Shown here piece after piece: positions 38,650 to 47,411 of a DNA stretch of 64,000 bases (position 1 is its first letter; each line of letters opens with the position of its first letter). Origin of the DNA: Chthoniobacter sp. GTDB lineage: Bacteria; Verrucomicrobiota; Verrucomicrobiia; Chthoniobacterales; Chthoniobacteraceae. The translations under genes were made by a program, and so were the position numbers. The notes beneath the pieces are model-generated. The model had not been told where the DNA came from. It saw only the letters and a program-made list of their open reading frames with translations, and made no database searches. The DNA is taken from assembly GCA_021414005.1 (NCBI GenBank), contig JAIOPH010000019.1, positions 1-64,000 on the forward strand, in the 5' to 3' direction.

Positions 38650-39744
38650 ATGAAACCATCCACCTTCCTCTCCCTCTACGAGAAACTCGAAAAGCTCGTG
38701 CACCGGCTGCCGGACTCGCTCCAGCAGCCGATCCTGCGGGAGATCACCCCGATCAAAACCATCTTCCTCCTCCAGCGCGCGCCGCGGCTGGTGCTCCTCG
38801 GGCCGGCCGGCGCGGGCAAGGTGGAGCTGCTGCGCGCGCTCTTCGGCGCGGAAGTCGTGCGGGCCGGTGAGGAAAATCTCGGCGATGGCACGTGGCAGAC
38901 TTTCGGCCAAAAAAGCCGGGGCACGCTGCAACTGCTGGACGCCCGGCGCCCGGCCTCGCAGAACATGCTGCGGGCAGCGCTCGCAGAGGAAACGCCGGAT
39001 CTTTTCATTTTCCTGCGCCCCGCGCTGGCGATCGACGACACGCTCGCCGCCGAACTCGCGCACGCGGCCGAAGTCGTCGCCCTGACCGAGCAGCGCGGCG
39101 GGCGCGTGCGGCTGCTCGGCGTGGTCCAGCCGGGTGCCGAAGCCAACACGGAACGTGCGCGGCAGGAGCTGCACGCCTGCCTGCACACACGCGCCGGACT
39201 GAGCGACCGCATGGTGGGCACGCTCGCGGCGACCAGCGGCAGCGAGCGCGAGCGGCTGGCGGAGCTGGTGGCAATCGAGCTGCCGGGCGAGGCGCAGCTT
39301 GAAATGGCGCGACTTTCTGGCAACCGCGCGCTGCAAAAACAGATTGCGCAGGTGGTCATCAAATCCGTGACCGCGATCTCGACGGCCATCGGTGCGCAGC
39401 CCATTCCGCTCGCGGATTTCCCAATCCTCACTTCGCTCCAGGCCACCATGGTCGCAAGCATCATGCACATCAGCGGACGCGAGATGAGCGTGAAGCTTGC
39501 CGCGGAATTCATCGCCGCGCTCGGCGCGAACATCGGTGCCGGGCTCGTGCTGCGCGAAGGCGCGCGGGCCGTGCTGAAATTCGTGCCCGTGTGGGGCAAC
39601 GCCGTCTCCGGCGCAGTCGCCGGCGGCGGCACCTACGCCATGGGCCGCGCGGCCTCGGCGTATTTCATCGAGGGTCTCTCGCTCACGGATGCGCGCGGCC
39701 TTTTCCGCCGGAGGCGAAAGGACGCGCCGCTGCTGGGGAGGTAA
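38650..39744 (+). CDS. Degenerate GTPase-like protein with C-terminal DUF697-like membrane region
   Basis: This 364-residue protein begins with a P-loop-like segment (RLVLLGPAGAGKVELLRALFG, ~residues 45-66). The residue after GK is Val rather than Ser/Thr, and no NKxD motif is visible. The C-terminal ~150 residues (QIAQVVIKSVTAISTAIGAQPIPLADFPILTSLQATMVASIMHISG; AGLVLREGARAVLKFVPVWGNAVSGAVAGG) match the YcjF/DUF697 pattern and probably insert in or contact the inner membrane. DUF697 is usually fused to Era-like GTPases; here the nucleotide site looks lost or altered. No operon partner is evident; manC starts 91 nt later. Function is unknown. Confidence 0.75.
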   Translation: MKPSTFLSLYEKLEKLVHRLPDSLQQPILREITPIKTIFLLQRAPRLVLLGPAGAGKVELLRALFGAEVVRAGEENLGDGTWQTFGQKSRGTLQLLDARRPASQNMLRAALAEETPDLFIFLRPALAIDDTLAAELAHAAEVVALTEQRGGRVRLLGVVQPGAEANTERARQELHACLHTRAGLSDRMVGTLAATSGSERERLAELVAIELPGEAQLEMARLSGNRALQKQIAQVVIKSVTAISTAIGAQPIPLADFPILTSLQATMVASIMHISGREMSVKLAAEFIAALGANIGAGLVLREGARAVLKFVPVWGNAVSGAVAGGGTYAMGRAASAYFIEGLSLTDARGLFRRRRKDAPLLGR

Positions 39745-39835
39745 GACGCTGCGCGTGATCCTCGACACCTGACACCCGTCACCTCTCCCCTCCCCGCGCT
39801 TCCCATTCGCCACCCGATCACGTAAGCCCTTGCGC

Positions 39836-40918
39836 ATGCCTTCCTCCAATCCCCTTTACGTCCTCATTCTCGCGGGTGGCAGCGGCGAGCGTTTCTGGCC
39901 GCTGAGCCGGAAGTCGCGCCCGAAGCAACTGCTCTCGCTTTTCTCGAAGGAAACGCTGCTCGAAGCCACCATCCGGCGACTCGATGGGCTGGTGCCGCCG
40001 GACCAAATCCTCATCCTCACCAACGCCGATCAGGAAGCCGGCGTGCGCGCGCTGTGTCCACAGTTACCGCGCGAAAACATCGTGGCTGAGCCGGCGAAGC
40101 GCGACACCGCGGCCGCCATCGCGCTCGGCGTGGGCTGGATCGCGCGGCGCGCACCGCAGGCCACGATGATCGTGCTGCCGGCCGATCACCTCATCAAAGA
40201 CAGCGCCGGTTTTCAGCGCACGTTGCGCACGGCGGCGGCGGCGGCGGAAGAGACCGGTGAGCTTGTGACCATCGGCATTCAGCCGACGTGGGGTTGTCCG
40301 GGTTTCGGCTACATCGAGCAGGGCGCGGCGTGTGAGCTGGCCGGTGCGGAGACGGGCGGGCCGGGGGTTTTCGAAGTCACGCGGTTTCGCGAAAAGCCGA
40401 ACGCAGAACTGGCCGAGCAATTTTTTCAGCAGGGAAATTTCCTCTGGAACGCGGGGATGTTCATCTGGTCGATCCCGGCGATCCTTGCGGCGTTCAACCG
40501 GCACACGCCAGTGCTCGGCGAATTCGTCGGGCGGCTGCACGCGGGCGAAGACCTCGCGAAGCTGCTGGCGACGGCGTTTCCGGCTCTGCCGAAAATTTCC
40601 ATCGACTACGCCGTGATGGAAAAGACCGAGCGCGTGATGGTCGTCGAGGCAGCATTCGACTGGGACGATGTGGGAAGTTGGACAGCGGTGGCGAAATACC
40701 TTTCCGCCGACGACGCCGGGAACCAGACCAACGGCCCCGTGCAGACACTCGACGCGGCGAACAATATCGTCTTCACCGACCAACCGCGGACTATCGCACT
40801 GCTCGGCGTGAGCGATCTCATCGTGGTGCAGACCGCCGACGCGCTGCTCGTGTGCAGCCGTCACGAGGCGGAGAAGATCAAGCAGATCGTCGCGCGCGTG
40901 CCGGAAGCACTCCAATGA
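39836..40918 (+). CDS. manC: Mannose-1-phosphate guanylyltransferase
   Basis: This 360-residue cytoplasmic nucleotidyltransferase makes GDP-mannose from mannose-1-phosphate and GTP. Diagnostic motifs are LAGGSGERFWPLSRKSRPKQ (residues ~12-31), VLPADHLI, FREKPNAE, FLWNAGMFIW and DWDDVGSW. It lacks the C-terminal isomerase domain of bifunctional enzymes. ATG 39836 is preferred over a TTG two codons earlier. It overlaps ruvX by 4 nt. GDP-mannose would feed surface polysaccharide or glycan synthesis. Confidence 0.93.
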   Translation: MPSSNPLYVLILAGGSGERFWPLSRKSRPKQLLSLFSKETLLEATIRRLDGLVPPDQILILTNADQEAGVRALCPQLPRENIVAEPAKRDTAAAIALGVGWIARRAPQATMIVLPADHLIKDSAGFQRTLRTAAAAAEETGELVTIGIQPTWGCPGFGYIEQGAACELAGAETGGPGVFEVTRFREKPNAELAEQFFQQGNFLWNAGMFIWSIPAILAAFNRHTPVLGEFVGRLHAGEDLAKLLATAFPALPKISIDYAVMEKTERVMVVEAAFDWDDVGSWTAVAKYLSADDAGNQTNGPVQTLDAANNIVFTDQPRTIALLGVSDLIVVQTADALLVCSRHEAEKIKQIVARVPEALQ

Positions 40919-41337
40919 AGCGCTCGCTCGGCATCGACCACGGCGAGGCGCGCATCGGGCTGGCGATCGCGGATGACCTCGGGATGCTGGCGCATCCGCT
41001 GGAAACGATCGTGGTGAAGGAGGTCGCCGATCCCGTGGCGCGGATCGCGGAAGTCGTCCGACGCGACAAGATCGAAATCATCGTGCTCGGGATGCCGCGC
41101 AACATGGACGGCACTTACGGTCCGGCAGCGGAAAAGGTCCGAGCATTTGCCGACAACCTGCGCGCCACCTGCGGATGCGAGGTGAAGCTCTGGGACGAAC
41201 GGCTGACCTCGGTGGCCGCGCAACGCTCGCTGCACGAAGCCGGTCGCAACGTGAAAGACAGCCGCAAGGTCATCGACCAAGTCGCCGCGCAACTCATTCT
41301 GCAGGGCTGGCTCGATGGGCAGGCGATGCTGGGATGA
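40915..41337 (+). CDS. ruvX: Putative Holliday junction resolvase / pre-16S rRNA nuclease YqgF
   Basis: This 140-residue RNase H-fold protein has the YqgF signature SLGIDHGEARIGLAIADDLG (first catalytic Asp at residue 8), LGMPRNMDGTYGPAAEKV and LWDERLTSVAAQRSL. Family members process the 5' end of pre-16S rRNA and have been proposed as Holliday junction resolvases. It overlaps manC and truA by 4 nt each, so all three are translationally coupled. Confidence 0.93.
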   Translation: MKRSLGIDHGEARIGLAIADDLGMLAHPLETIVVKEVADPVARIAEVVRRDKIEIIVLGMPRNMDGTYGPAAEKVRAFADNLRATCGCEVKLWDERLTSVAAQRSLHEAGRNVKDSRKVIDQVAAQLILQGWLDGQAMLG

Positions 41338-42083
41338 GCGCGGTCCAGCGGCTGAGGCTCGTGGTGGCTTATGACGGCCGACCGTTCCGCGGGTGGCAAA
41401 GCCAGGCCGGCGGCGATGCAGTGCAGGACCGACTGGAGCAAGCCTTCACGCGGATCGGCGGGCAGCGCGTGGTGGTGCATGGCTCGGGGCGCACGGACGC
41501 CGGGGTACATGCGCTCGGGCAGGTGGCGCACGCGGATGTGCCGCGCGGTTTTCTCACGCCGACGAAATGGCACGCCGCGCTGAATGCCAACCTGCCGCCC
41601 GAAATCCGCGTGCTCCGCTGCACGCACGCACCGACTGATTTCGAGGCGCGCTTTCAAGCCCGCGGGAAGATCTATCTCTACCGCATCCACGTCGGCCGCA
41701 TTTTTCCGCCGCTGGAAATCGGCCGTGCCTGGCATGTGCCCGGCCCGCTCGACATCGGCGTGCTGCGTACATGCACCCGCCGACTCACGGGTCGGCACGA
41801 CTTTGCCGGTTTCGCGGCCAACCGCGGCCATCCGCCGACCAGTACCATCCGAACCCTGCGCGAAATCCGCGTCACCACGCGCGGTCCCCTGCTCACGCTG
41901 CGTTTCACCGGCGACGGATTCCTTTACAAGATGGTGCGCCTGCTCACCGGCACGCTGATCCGTTGCGCGCTTGGCCGGATGGAACCGCGCTACCTCGACA
42001 CCCTGCTGGCGGGCGGCGGCCAGCCGAAGACGCATTTCCAAGCACCAGCCGAGGGGCTTTATCTCGTCCGCGTCCTTTACTGA
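41334..42083 (+). CDS. truA: tRNA pseudouridine synthase A
   Basis: This 249-residue enzyme modifies U38-40 of tRNA anticodon arms. It has the catalytic HGSGRTDAGVHALGQ block (Asp55), VVAYDGRPFRGWQ near the N-terminus, ARGKIYLYRI and FTGDGFLYKMVRLLTG. ATG 41334 overlaps the ruvX stop by 4 nt and gives the standard N-terminus, although the frame is open upstream. It ends 27 nt before the convergent secreted TPR/STN-like gene. Confidence 0.96.
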   Translation: MSAVQRLRLVVAYDGRPFRGWQSQAGGDAVQDRLEQAFTRIGGQRVVVHGSGRTDAGVHALGQVAHADVPRGFLTPTKWHAALNANLPPEIRVLRCTHAPTDFEARFQARGKIYLYRIHVGRIFPPLEIGRAWHVPGPLDIGVLRTCTRRLTGRHDFAGFAANRGHPPTSTIRTLREIRVTTRGPLLTLRFTGDGFLYKMVRLLTGTLIRCALGRMEPRYLDTLLAGGGQPKTHFQAPAEGLYLVRVLY

Positions 42084-42110
42084 GACAGCCGGGGCGGATG
42101 CCCCGTCGCG

Positions 42111-42677
42111 CTACTTCTGCTCCGCGACCGGCACGGGAGCGGACGCAGGCGCGGCCTTGGGAGAGACGAGCACGGCGTATTGCTGATACTGGACGGTGAG
42201 GTTTGCCAATTCCGCGACATATTTCACCACCTCGGTAAAAGGCGCGTCGGTCATGTTCAGCGTAATGGTCTGCGTCTTGACCACCTCTTCCGGCAGTTTT
42301 AGCACAAAGTTCACCGCCACCTTGCCATTCGTGAGTTTGCCCGCCGTGGTCTTCAGGTAGTCGAATACCGCACCGATCGTCGCGTCCTTGAGCTGCACCT
42401 TGGGTACGACTAGTCCGGCGAGCTGCCGCTCCTGATCCACCACCTTCGGCGCGGTCTTTTCGAGCACCTTGATCTTCTGGAGAAAATTGATTGCCGCGAG
42501 ATTGCGGGAGTCGAGTTGATAGACCGTTTCAAAGGCCGTCTTGGCCGTGGTGTAGTCGCCTTTCACGAAAGCCGCCTGCCCCTCGGCGAGGAGTTGTTTG
42601 ACCTCCTCACTCGGCGGAGCTGCAGGCAACCGGCAGGAAAGGATGAGGGTGAGGGTGAGAACAGGGAGGAGTTTCAT
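42111..42677 (-). CDS. Secreted TPR / STN-like (secretin N-domain-like) protein
   Basis: This 188-residue protein has a signal peptide (MKLLPVLTLTLILSCRLPA). A Cys at residue 15 does not fit a clear lipobox. One TPR-like unit follows (EGQAAFVKGDYTTAKTAFET), then a domain resembling the secretin/TonB short N-terminal domain: VQLKDATIGAVFDYL, VNFVLKLP, ITLNMTDAPFTEVVKYV and LTVQYQQYAVLVSPK. Proteins of this shape are common near type II/IV secretion or pilus genes in Verrucomicrobiota; no secretin is nearby. It may be a periplasmic partner of a secretin encoded elsewhere. Pro/Ala-rich C-terminus. Confidence 0.7.
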   Translation of the reverse strand: MKLLPVLTLTLILSCRLPAAPPSEEVKQLLAEGQAAFVKGDYTTAKTAFETVYQLDSRNLAAINFLQKIKVLEKTAPKVVDQERQLAGLVVPKVQLKDATIGAVFDYLKTTAGKLTNGKVAVNFVLKLPEEVVKTQTITLNMTDAPFTEVVKYVAELANLTVQYQQYAVLVSPKAAPASAPVPVAEQK

Positions 42678-42759
42678 GGCGAAAGTATGCCCCTTCTCTC
42701 TGAAAACGCCAGCGACGAAATCTGCGCGGGCGATCAATTGAAACCAACGGAATACCCCG

Positions 42760-42803
42760 AAAAAGATTCAGCCCCCCGCAACCGAATGGCTGCGAAGGGC
42801 TGA
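42760..42803 (-). terminator. Probable intrinsic terminator on the minus strand downstream of holA
   Basis: On the minus strand TCAGCCC, an AA bulge and CGCA pair with TGCG and GGGCTGA around a 10-nt loop, followed by AATCTTTTT. It lies ~165 nt past the holA stop. The region 42678-42968 contains no convincing protein gene. Confidence 0.45.
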
Positions 42804-42968
42804 TGTTCCCCCCAGAACAATCTTCTAAATACGTGCGGAGAATGACACCGCCCCGAAAGGTCCGCAACAACTAATTTCAGATAATTTCATGCGGCGTCGA
42901 AAATCACCACTTTGCCATTGGAATAAGCAGTCCTGCTCGCGATGCACATTTCAACGGTGCCGCCAGAC

Positions 42969-44099
42969 TCAGCTCCCCTTTGCCGGGGCGATGATTTTCA
43001 CGAGGAGCTGGCTGAGGGCGATCTTCGCTTCCAGGCCGGAAGTCACGAGTTGGATGTTCGCCGCGAGGCAGGCTTCGAGGGCGAGACGGAGTTCGGGCAG
43101 CGTGTAGCGATGGGCATGCGACGCGGCAATGCCGAGAGAGTAAGCGTTCACGGTGCCGTCCTTTTTACGCGGCAAATGCGCAGTCGCGTCGGCGGGGAGG
43201 CGCTCCAAGGTTTTGCCGAAAAAGAAGGGCTGCGCCGGGCGCTGGAGCCGGTGCCGGGTCATGAGATCCTTGACCACGAGCAGATTTCTCACGGTCGGGA
43301 TCAGCGCGACCATCAGGATGCCGATCGCGGTTTCGCCCTGAAAAAGAAGCTGGTCGAGCAGCGCCGGTGCGCGGTGCAGATTCCGTTCCGCAAGGGCGTT
43401 GCCCAGCTCGAAGACGATCCCTGCGCGAGAGAGCGGCACGAGCAGGCGCACGTCATCGGCCGTCACCGCGCGGCGGGCCGGGCCGAGGTAAAGGTCGAGC
43501 TTTTCGAGTTCGTTTTCGATCACCCGCCGCTCGCCACCGGTAAAAAGCGTGAACAGCTCGAGCGCCTCCGCCGCCAACACTAGCCCGCGCCCGCGCGCAC
43601 TGCGCTCCACGATCTCCGCGGCGTCCTGTTCCCAACCGCTCTTGCTGGCGTCCACCTTGTCGAAAACCTCCACTTTTCCCAGCTTCCCGAGCGTTTTGTA
43701 GAAACTTCGCCGCTTGTCCACACCCACCGCACTGAGCAGAAAGCGCGTGCTCTCCGGCAGCCCGCCGCTGAGCGTTTCAGCGAGCTTTTCCAGTGCGTCG
43801 GTCACCGTCTGCGCGCGGCCCGTCGGATCGTCAGCGAGAAACGTCGCGCTCTTCAGCCACACGAGTTTCTCACCGCCGAAAAACGGGAACGTCAGCAGCG
43901 CCTCGATCGTCTGGTGAATGCGCCCCGCCGCGGCATCGGCGTTGTCCGCCACGCCGTCGATGGTATCGCACGCAAAGTCCCCGCCGGCCGCCGGCATCAT
44001 CGCATCGGCCAGCTCACGCGCCGCCCGTTTCACCTCGCTCTCGTCCGAGCCCACCACCGCGCAAATCTGCGCCTGCGCCTTGGTCTTCGTCGCTGCCAT
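42969..44099 (-). CDS. holA: DNA polymerase III delta subunit
   Basis: This 376-residue clamp-loader subunit opens the beta clamp. The N-terminal AAA+-like domain (ICAVVGSDESEVKRAARELA; FFGGEKLVWLKSATFL), the middle ERRVIENELEKLDLYLGPAR and the C-terminal collar helices (GETAIGILMVALIPTVRNLLVVKDLM; LRLALEACLAANIQLVTSG) follow the HolA pattern. Its ATG adjoins the stop of the upstream peptidase gene with no gap, so translation is probably coupled. The ~290 nt after its stop hold no gene. Confidence 0.9.
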   Translation of the reverse strand: MAATKTKAQAQICAVVGSDESEVKRAARELADAMMPAAGGDFACDTIDGVADNADAAAGRIHQTIEALLTFPFFGGEKLVWLKSATFLADDPTGRAQTVTDALEKLAETLSGGLPESTRFLLSAVGVDKRRSFYKTLGKLGKVEVFDKVDASKSGWEQDAAEIVERSARGRGLVLAAEALELFTLFTGGERRVIENELEKLDLYLGPARRAVTADDVRLLVPLSRAGIVFELGNALAERNLHRAPALLDQLLFQGETAIGILMVALIPTVRNLLVVKDLMTRHRLQRPAQPFFFGKTLERLPADATAHLPRKKDGTVNAYSLGIAASHAHRYTLPELRLALEACLAANIQLVTSGLEAKIALSQLLVKIIAPAKGS

Positions 44100-45146
44100 T
44101 TACTTGCCGAATTTCTCGAACTTCTTCGCGAAATCCTCCCAGTCCTTGATCTTGTCGCCGTACACCTCGCTCACCGACTCCCGTAGCGATTTTCCCGCCA
44201 GCGCCGCGTCAATGAACTTCAGGATGCGCTCTTTCGGCATCTCATCCATCAGGAACCGCACCAGCTTTTCCGAAGTCTGGTAGAGCTGCCCGACCGACGC
44301 TTCATCCGATGGATATTCCTTCAGCGCTTCCAGCGTCGTCAGCGGCATCGCGGCGAGCCGCAGGCGCGACTGATGCCGCTTCACCGTCTGTCCTTTGCGC
44401 GCCGCCACGCTCGCCCCTCCCATGTATTCAGCCCAGCCTTCGTTCAGCCACAGCGGCCAGCGTTTCTGCGGAAAAAGCCGCGCCACCACCGCATGCGTCG
44501 TCTCGTGCGCGAGGGTGTTCGAGTCAAAACGCTCCGGGCCCTCCGTCCTCCGAACGTTGAGAAAAAGTTCGTCGCCATACGCAAAGCTCGCCGACCACGC
44601 GGGTGCCTTCGTCTGCCCGATGAAATTCTTCCACTCCGCCTCGTCCTCGAAAACGAAGACGTGCGACTTGCGCTGATACCGGTCCTTCGTCGCGCCCAGC
44701 GTCTTCGCCACGAACCACAAATCGTACTCCACCTCCCGCGCCACCTTTTGTGCCTCGGTCGCGCGCCGGTAGTGCAGGATGAAATTCTCCGTCTCCGCGT
44801 GCTTCCATTTGTCCTTCTCGATCTCCAGCGCGGTCGCCCCGTCCTTGCTCACCTCCTTGTTCACAAGATCGTCCCACTTTTTCTCCACCAGCGGCACATC
44901 GCGCGGACCCTGATCCGGTGCCGACGCGCCGAAAGGCCGGGGCGTGACCACCGGTGCCACGGCCCCTGGCGGCACCGCCGCCCGTGGCGTCGGGGCGGTG
45001 GACGGCGTCCCGCGTGGTGCGAAAGGCCACGGCTTGTTCGGATCAGCCGTCTGCGCGTGGGCCGAAACCACCACCAGCAGCAGCAGCGCCCCCGCGCCAC
45101 CACCGCCACGGAGCCAGTCAGTTGGTATTCGGAGCGGCGATTTCAT
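44100..45146 (-). CDS. Secreted gluzincin-like (peptidase MA-type) protein 1
   Basis: This 348-residue secreted protein has an N-terminal hydrophobic signal (GGAGALLLLVVVSAHAQ) and a Pro-rich linker. The zinc-protease-like domain has HETTH (metal/catalytic motif) and WLNEGWAEYM, which supplies the third ligand Glu, as in Peptidase_MA-like families. VFVFEDEAEWKNFI precedes it, as in this family. The start overlaps the end of its upstream paralogue by 29 nt and the stop adjoins holA. Substrate is unknown; a cell-envelope peptidase role is likely. ATG 45146 is chosen from the signal peptide. Confidence 0.8.
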   Translation of the reverse strand: MKSPLRIPTDWLRGGGGAGALLLLVVVSAHAQTADPNKPWPFAPRGTPSTAPTPRAAVPPGAVAPVVTPRPFGASAPDQGPRDVPLVEKKWDDLVNKEVSKDGATALEIEKDKWKHAETENFILHYRRATEAQKVAREVEYDLWFVAKTLGATKDRYQRKSHVFVFEDEAEWKNFIGQTKAPAWSASFAYGDELFLNVRRTEGPERFDSNTLAHETTHAVVARLFPQKRWPLWLNEGWAEYMGGASVAARKGQTVKRHQSRLRLAAMPLTTLEALKEYPSDEASVGQLYQTSEKLVRFLMDEMPKERILKFIDAALAGKSLRESVSEVYGDKIKDWEDFAKKFEKFGK

Positions 45147-46056
45147 GGATGGCGTAAGACCTAAACTCGCGGTCCAGCGCCTCCAAGTGCATAAATCGTC
45201 CGCCGAAACCTTTCGCCAGCGCGGTCTCAAAACGCGCCCCTTTCGCAACCGCGTCAAAGAATATCCCGAACCCACGTTTGTCCGCCGCGCTGAGGAAACG
45301 CACGAGGCGCTCCGACTCCATGTAAAACACCTGCACCTGCGCCACGTCCTCCGGGTAACTCAGCAGCGCCGTGAGCTGCCCTACCGGCAGATACATCCCC
45401 TCCGGCACCGGCCGCGTGGTGGGCCGGGCCGCATAGCCGCGCGCCCGGTGAAACGCCGCGTAACACCGCGCCGCCGCATATTCCGCGTAGCCCTCATTCA
45501 GCCACAGCGGCACGCCCGTGCCAAAAAATCGCTCCACCACCAGATGCGCAACCTCGTGCCCGAGTGTGCCCCCCTTGAACCGTGCCTGCGGATCGCGCTG
45601 AATGAAGAGCGATCCCGCCGCATGAATCCCGCCTGTCCACGGATCGAGCGCCCCGCGTTTCTGAAACTCCGCCCAATCCGCCGCTTCCTCGAAGACATAA
45701 ATATGGCACTTCCGCTCCCACTGCGTCGTGTCCTTCTCCATCTCGCGCGCGATCACCCGGTAGTAGAACTCCGCCTCGACCGCGACCGGCCCCGCGATGA
45801 AGCCGTGGAAAAAGTGATAGACGAAATTCGCCGACTCCGCGTGCTTCCATTCGCCCGACCGGATGCTCAACGCGGCCTTGCCCAGCGGCGTCAACGCCCG
45901 GTCGCTCAGCAACTCCAGCGAAGTCTCCTTCAATTCGCCATTCGCCGGTTCTTCCGCCTGCGCGCAAAAGGGCGGGCCGCCCGCCAGCATCAGCGCCAGC
46001 GCGCGACCGAGGCAAAGGCGGGCGAGCCATTTGAAAGTGTTCATTTTCATTTTCAC
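45118..46056 (-). CDS. Secreted gluzincin-like (peptidase MA-type) protein 2
   Basis: This 312-residue paralogue of the downstream gene has a signal peptide (hydrophobic LCLGRALALMLAGG, cut near AQA), WKHAESANFVYHFFHG, IYVFEEAADWAEFQ and the metalloprotease core HEVAHLVVERFF with WLNEGYAEY. Spacing between HEVAH and the third-ligand Glu matches the paralogue. A MKMKM start allows initiation at 46056 or two codons later. The pair arose by tandem duplication. Specific substrate is unknown. Confidence 0.8.
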   Translation of the reverse strand: MKMKMNTFKWLARLCLGRALALMLAGGPPFCAQAEEPANGELKETSLELLSDRALTPLGKAALSIRSGEWKHAESANFVYHFFHGFIAGPVAVEAEFYYRVIAREMEKDTTQWERKCHIYVFEEAADWAEFQKRGALDPWTGGIHAAGSLFIQRDPQARFKGGTLGHEVAHLVVERFFGTGVPLWLNEGYAEYAAARCYAAFHRARGYAARPTTRPVPEGMYLPVGQLTALLSYPEDVAQVQVFYMESERLVRFLSAADKRGFGIFFDAVAKGARFETALAKGFGGRFMHLEALDREFRSYAIHEIAAPNTN

Positions 46057-46148
46057 CTACCCGATGCACACCCCGTGCCTGCCAGCCAGCGCCATCCGGC
46101 ATTGCCAAGCTCCCCGCCCCCGGCTTTCAATCCGCACCCGCCTTTCCG

Positions 46149-47378
46149 ATGAAGCTCCGCAACCAACTCCTCGCCCTTTGCTGTCTGCTGGCCTTCGCCG
46201 CCGCAGGCTGGTTGTATGTGCGCGAGTGGGTGGTGCAGAAACCTTTTGGCATCATTCTTTTTGTCAGCGACGGGATGATCTCGCGGCACCTCACCGCGGC
46301 GCGGCTCTACGAAAACGGCGCGTCCCACCGCCTCGCCCTCGAAGCGTTTCCGCACCTCGCCCTGGTCCGCAATGCCGCCGGCGACTTCGCCGTCCCGGAT
46401 GACTCCGCCGCCGCGACCGCGCTGGCCACGGGCGCGACGGTGAACCACCGCACGCTCAGCCAGGATGCGCGCGGTCGGCAGTTGAAGACCATTCTCGATC
46501 TCGCGCGGCGGCAGGGCCGCGCCGTCGGGCTCGTGTCCACCGGCGATCTCGCGGCACCCGCAGCCGCGGCGTTTTACGCCCATGCTGCCGACACCCGCGA
46601 CCGCCCGGCGCTGGCCGCGCAACTCCTCGGAGCGGAGAAACTCGACGTCGTCCTCGGCGGCGGAGCGGGTGATTTTCTGCCGACGGAAAAAGGAGGACGG
46701 CGCGCGGATGGGCGCGATTTACTCGCAGAGCTAAAGGCGCAGGGCTGGGAACTCGTGCGCAGCAAAGCGGAACTCGCCAGTGCCCCGGCCTATCGCACGG
46801 CCAGCCTCGCGGGCTTTTTCAGCAACGACCCGCTCGCCTTTAGCGACCAGATCGAGTCCGGCAGCCAGCAACCTTCGCTGGCCGACATGGTAGGCCGGGC
46901 CATCCAGTTTCTCCAGGTCCGCAGCGCCGGCTACGTGCTCATCGTGGATGCCTCGCTCGCCACCACCGCCGCCGAGCGCAACGAAGGCGAGCGCGTGCTC
47001 ACCGAGACGCTCGCGCTCGATCGCGCGGTCAAAACGGCGGCCGATTACGCGGGCGAAAAATCGCTCATCATCGCCGTCGGCAAACACGCCACCGGCGGGC
47101 TCAACCTGAATGGCTACCCGCTCGTCACGGATCACGGCGTGGGCCTGCTCGGCGTCAACGCCTCCGGCCAGCCCGCGCTCACCTGGGCCACCGGGCCAAA
47201 CGGTCCGGCACCGGTCCCCTCACCGGCCGCGAAATCCGAACCCTCCGCCTTTCTCACGCCCTCGGCGATGAACACCGCGGAGGATGTCGTCGCCCTCGGA
47301 AGCGGCGACGGCGCGGAGAAACTCCACGGCTTTCTCAACCTCACGGACATCTTCCACATTCTCCGCGAGGCGCTGTGA
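46149..47378 (+). CDS. Alkaline-phosphatase-family protein, probably catalytically inactive
   Basis: This 409-residue protein has an N-terminal membrane anchor or signal (LLALCCLLAFAAAGWLYV) and the alkaline phosphatase fold. The first-site Asp (ILFVSDGM) and nucleophile Ser (PDDSAAATALATG) remain. Other metal ligands are replaced: the THATPA region reads LAAPAAA, the ExxxxDxxxH segment reads DASLATTAAER, the TADHETGG motif reads AVGKHATGG, and the last His region (TGGHTG type) reads ATGPNGPA. At least six of the usual ligands are lost. It is best read as a pseudo-phosphatase, perhaps binding phosphate or a ligand at the periplasmic face. Divergent from the peptidase pair. Confidence 0.8.
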   Translation: MKLRNQLLALCCLLAFAAAGWLYVREWVVQKPFGIILFVSDGMISRHLTAARLYENGASHRLALEAFPHLALVRNAAGDFAVPDDSAAATALATGATVNHRTLSQDARGRQLKTILDLARRQGRAVGLVSTGDLAAPAAAAFYAHAADTRDRPALAAQLLGAEKLDVVLGGGAGDFLPTEKGGRRADGRDLLAELKAQGWELVRSKAELASAPAYRTASLAGFFSNDPLAFSDQIESGSQQPSLADMVGRAIQFLQVRSAGYVLIVDASLATTAAERNEGERVLTETLALDRAVKTAADYAGEKSLIIAVGKHATGGLNLNGYPLVTDHGVGLLGVNASGQPALTWATGPNGPAPVPSPAAKSEPSAFLTPSAMNTAEDVVALGSGDGAEKLHGFLNLTDIFHILREAL

Positions 47379-47411
47379 GCGGGTGGTGGAAAATGGCGGA
47401 CGCGGCGCGCG

